Assembly (NCBI GenBank): GCA_002347705.1
Contig: DDWY01000035.1
Location: 1-7,917 of the forward strand
Direction of reading: 5' to 3'
Source of the DNA: Anaerolineaceae bacterium UBA2274
GTDB lineage: Bacteria > Chloroflexota > Anaerolineae > Anaerolineales > Anaerolineaceae
Length of the DNA stretch: 7,917 nt
Shown here: positions 5,768-7,917 of the stretch, piece after piece
Numbering within the stretch: position 1 is the stretch's first letter
Layout of the letters: each line of letters starts with the position of its first letter
Position numbers and translations under genes: made by a program
Notes under the pieces: model-generated
What the model was told of the DNA's origin: nothing
What the model saw: the letters and a program-made list of their open reading frames with translations, nothing else
The model's database searches: none

Positions 5768-6658
5768 CTATTCTTTCCCATTTAGCGGTTTGAAGCCCTC
5801 GCCAAGAGCTTCGTTGGCATGCCCCACCACCATAAACGCGTCCGGGTCGGCATCACGCACGATCGTTTTCAGCCGAATGACCTCCCCCGAAGTCACCACG
5901 CAAAAAACAATCGGGCGGTCTTTCATCGTATATCCGCCTTTGGCAGCAATGATCGTGGTGCCGCGACCAAGTTCCGCGGTGATGGCTGCCACGACTTTCT
6001 CAGTTTCATCAGTGATGATCATCGCCTCGCGAATGACGTTGGTGCCTTGCGAGATCATATCCGCCGCCACACCGCTGAGGTAGATCATAATCAGACCGTA
6101 AAGAGATTTCTCCCAGCCGAAAAAGAAGCCTGCCAATAAAACCGCAAACGAATCAGTGATCATGTAAGCCAGTGAAATGGACATACCCAGGCGCTGATTC
6201 AAAATACGCCCAAGGATGTCGGTTCCGCCGCTCGTGCCGCGCCCAAGGTAAACCAAACCCAGGCCAACTCCGAGCAGCAGACCACCATAGAGTGAATTGA
6301 GCAGAATATCCTCCGTGAATGGAGCTGACCCGGTCCATTCAACCAGGATGTCCGTGAAGACCGTATAGGAAAGGACCGAGAGAATGGTCCGAAGGGCAAA
6401 ACGCGGCCCACCCAAAAAGCGCCAGCCAATGATGAAGAGCGGGATATTCGCCAGGAGGGTGATCATCCCAACCGGGGTGCCCCAAAGGTAATGCAACAAT
6501 TGAGCAATACCGCTGATTCCCCCGCCAACCAGTTGTGCCGGGATCAGAAAGGTGCGCAGTGCCAAAGCCTGAACCAGCCCGCCTAAAATGATCATGAGGT
6601 AATCGCGGATTGACCGCCAACTGAAATCCAGCTGCTTGAAAAAGTTCTTGATTTTCAC
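5768..6658 (-). CDS. YitT family membrane protein with C-terminal DUF2179 domain
   Basis: This 296-residue protein has an N-terminal multi-span YitT (DUF161) membrane region and a C-terminal cytoplasmic DUF2179 domain. Signatures are GGGISGIAQLL at 45-55, the hydrophobic segments around 64-80, 120-138 and 155-185, RGTSGGTDIL at 140-149, and the DUF2179 core GRGTTIIAAKGGYTMKDRP near residues 230-248. The length is typical for the family; transport has been suggested for relatives but the function is not established. I chose the GTG at 6656-6658 because GGAG lies 5 nt upstream and homology begins there. The open frame continues to a TTG at 6709, but the proposed TATAAT (6694-6689) falls inside that extension, arguing against it. 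It is transcribed alone; the next gene on the same strand ends 122 bp upstream. Confidence 0.92.
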   Translation of the reverse strand: MKIKNFFKQLDFSWRSIRDYLMIILGGLVQALALRTFLIPAQLVGGGISGIAQLLHYLWGTPVGMITLLANIPLFIIGWRFLGGPRFALRTILSVLSYTVFTDILVEWTGSAPFTEDILLNSLYGGLLLGVGLGLVYLGRGTSGGTDILGRILNQRLGMSISLAYMITDSFAVLLAGFFFGWEKSLYGLIMIYLSGVAADMISQGTNVIREAMIITDETEKVVAAITAELGRGTTIIAAKGGYTMKDRPIVFCVVTSGEVIRLKTIVRDADPDAFMVVGHANEALGEGFKPLNGKE

Positions 6659-6663
6659 ATCCA

Positions 6664-6694
6664 CTCCATCGCTTTTAACCGCGCTGTGATTATA
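6664..6694 (-). promoter_or_regulatory. -10 box and Shine-Dalgarno of the YitT-like gene
   Basis: A perfect TATAAT (6694-6689, minus) precedes a GGAG (6667-6664), which is 5 nt before the chosen GTG start. The -35 region is GC-rich and poor. The pair supports the start at 6658 rather than the upstream TTG. Confidence 0.45.
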
Positions 6695-6780
6695 AACCAC
6701 CCGCGGCAACTGGCGCGAGGCTGTTTAGTGCATGTACGGCATTGGCAGGGCTAATCACCTTGGCTTTTCAGATCAATCCG

Positions 6781-7917
6781 CTATTTTGCCACCCTGGGGA
6801 GCCACAATTGATGCGTGAAGCGGTAATCGTAAATTAGGGTATAGATGGTTTCCCAGGCGCTCCACAGCCCGTGCCTGTCCTGGGTGCGGATGCGCAGATA
6901 GTAGGGCACGCCCGTGGGGATTGCCGGCGGGTTGAACTGCGTTGATGCGGTGCGGGTTCCGCTGGTAGCATTCCTATTGGTTCCCCAGTAAAACTCGTAG
7001 GTATCGACGGGGTTTAGCCCTATCCCGAGGTCGTATGCGCCTGCCCAGGTGAACCAAGGATTATTGCAGTACGCCTGCGGCACACCATTCCATGACTGGC
7101 AGCCTGAACTTGTCACAACCGGATTAACCGGAGGTTGATTGTCCACATAAAAACTCGCTGATTTCATGACTTCCCAATTGTCATTGAAGTCAACACTCCT
7201 GTAATCAATGGTCATCAATCCGCTTCCATTCACCAAAAAGGGTTCAGTGTATGTTTGCCAACTTCCATTGTTTATTCGATAATATGTCTTTTTCACCCCA
7301 ACCAGGTTATCAGTAGCAGTCAAGGTGATTGTTACTGCCGTTTTGTACCATGGGCTGATGCCTATCGTGCCGGATTTTGTGTAGCTCGTAACCGGCGCAG
7401 AATTATCATAAGGGATCGCAACAACACCATCCAGTACATTGCTATCAATGTTGATGGTCACTCCCCCCCAGGTTTCATTATGATCACCTGAATACTGATA
7501 AACTCGCTGGTGGTTGGACCAATAATTATCTGGTAAGTGATCGACATCAAAGACTGTTACTTCCGGTCGATAGCCTGGAACTGTATACCACTCCGCAATC
7601 CAGACCACACTTGGTGGTGGTTGGAGGTTATAAATCTTATTAGCATTAAGATTTGTGGATGTCGCATACAACCCGGAGTAAATCCCGAGCGTCTGCAGGC
7701 GGTTTGTCCAACCCTGCACGAACGCCCTGGCAGCTGCAGAACACGCAGAGGTGTAGTAAAAATACTCAAGGTCGTAATAAACAACACTACCTGTTCCATC
7801 TGGATTGGTAAGTCCAAGCTCGAGAAGTTTGGCGGCTGCCTGGTTGGCATTATCGACACCCTGAGCATAAGCTGTAGCGGTATCATAAGAAAACCGATTG
7901 ACAAAACCCGTACACGG
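6781..7917 (-). CDS. Extracellular protein with DUF1906-like (GH25-fold) domain and beta domains, 5' end outside window
   Basis: The frame is open without a stop to the right edge, so at least 378 C-terminal residues are visible and the N-terminus is missing. Visible residues 1-166 resemble DUF1906/Rv2525c-like glycoside hydrolase-fold domains. Marks are VVYYDLEYF at 45-53 with candidate acids D49 and E51, a conserved-looking Cys59, VVWIAEWY at 104-111, VYQYSG at 139-144 and INIDSN at 155-160. Residues about 172-260 form a beta domain of the kind seen in OmpL47-type or cadherin-like repeats (ITLTATDNLVGVKKTYYRIN). Residues 262-363 look fibronectin III-like (YYLRIRTQDRHGLWSAWE). The end, QLWLPRVAK, resembles the short LPxV tails common on secreted Anaerolineae proteins. 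It probably acts on, or binds, cell-wall or external glycan; the substrate is unknown. The GTG at 7719 is internal, not the start. Confidence 0.8.
   Translation of the reverse strand, partial: PCTGFVNRFSYDTATAYAQGVDNANQAAAKLLELGLTNPDGTGSVVYYDLEYFYYTSACSAAARAFVQGWTNRLQTLGIYSGLYATSTNLNANKIYNLQPPPSVVWIAEWYTVPGYRPEVTVFDVDHLPDNYWSNHQRVYQYSGDHNETWGGVTINIDSNVLDGVVAIPYDNSAPVTSYTKSGTIGISPWYKTAVTITLTATDNLVGVKKTYYRINNGSWQTYTEPFLVNGSGLMTIDYRSVDFNDNWEVMKSASFYVDNQPPVNPVVTSSGCQSWNGVPQAYCNNPWFTWAGAYDLGIGLNPVDTYEFYWGTNRNATSGTRTASTQFNPPAIPTGVPYYLRIRTQDRHGLWSAWETIYTLIYDYRFTHQLWLPRVAK

Noticed and set aside
4747..6757. AGGGCTAATCA occurring at 4747-4757 and again at about 6747-6757
   Set aside because: An 11-base match between two places in a window this size is expected by chance, and the two contexts (GH13 promoter versus space after another gene) differ.

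Overview
The window looks like a piece of a Chloroflexota genome, most likely of the Anaerolineae type. This is an inference. It rests on a secreted-looking protein ending in a WLPxV-type tail, on small palindromic repeats of the GTCATTGCGA...GGCAATC kind, and on the overall gene content. No rRNA, tRNA or marker gene confirms it.

Layout. Positions 1-998 are mostly non-coding and repeat-rich: two 70-bp imperfect palindromes and four shorter relatives flank a small AT-rich GIY-YIG nuclease gene (234-530, minus). Positions 999-4745 hold a three-gene minus-strand cluster, transcribed right to left. It runs from an intracellular GH13 maltodextrin/cyclodextrin-type glycosidase (2877-4745), through a YihY/BrkB-type membrane protein (1865-2851), to a family 2 glycosyltransferase (999-1865) whose start overlaps the preceding stop as TAATG. 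Divergent from the cluster across an 82-bp gap is a MazG-like nucleotide pyrophosphohydrolase (4828-5235, plus). Then come 532 bp without a convincing gene (5236-5767), which contain a GC-rich hairpin, two overlapping perfect palindromes and a striking pair of hairpins. A YitT/DUF2179 membrane protein (5768-6658, minus) follows. The right edge is the C-terminal 378 residues of a large extracellular protein (6781-7917, minus). It has a DUF1906-like (GH25-fold) domain, two beta-rich domains and the short WLPRV tail.

How they fit together. The GH13 enzyme and glycosyltransferase suggest a small carbohydrate and cell-envelope cluster; the YihY protein is a membrane partner of unknown function. 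MazG and YitT are common stand-alone genes. Several minus-strand genes have a -10-like hexamer only 6-8 nt before the start codon and no Shine-Dalgarno sequence, suggesting leaderless mRNAs.

Nothing here is a clear new multi-gene system. The most interesting unexplained structures are the hairpin pair at 5455-5625, whose stems differ between copies but stay complementary, and the palindromic repeat family around the GIY-YIG gene.
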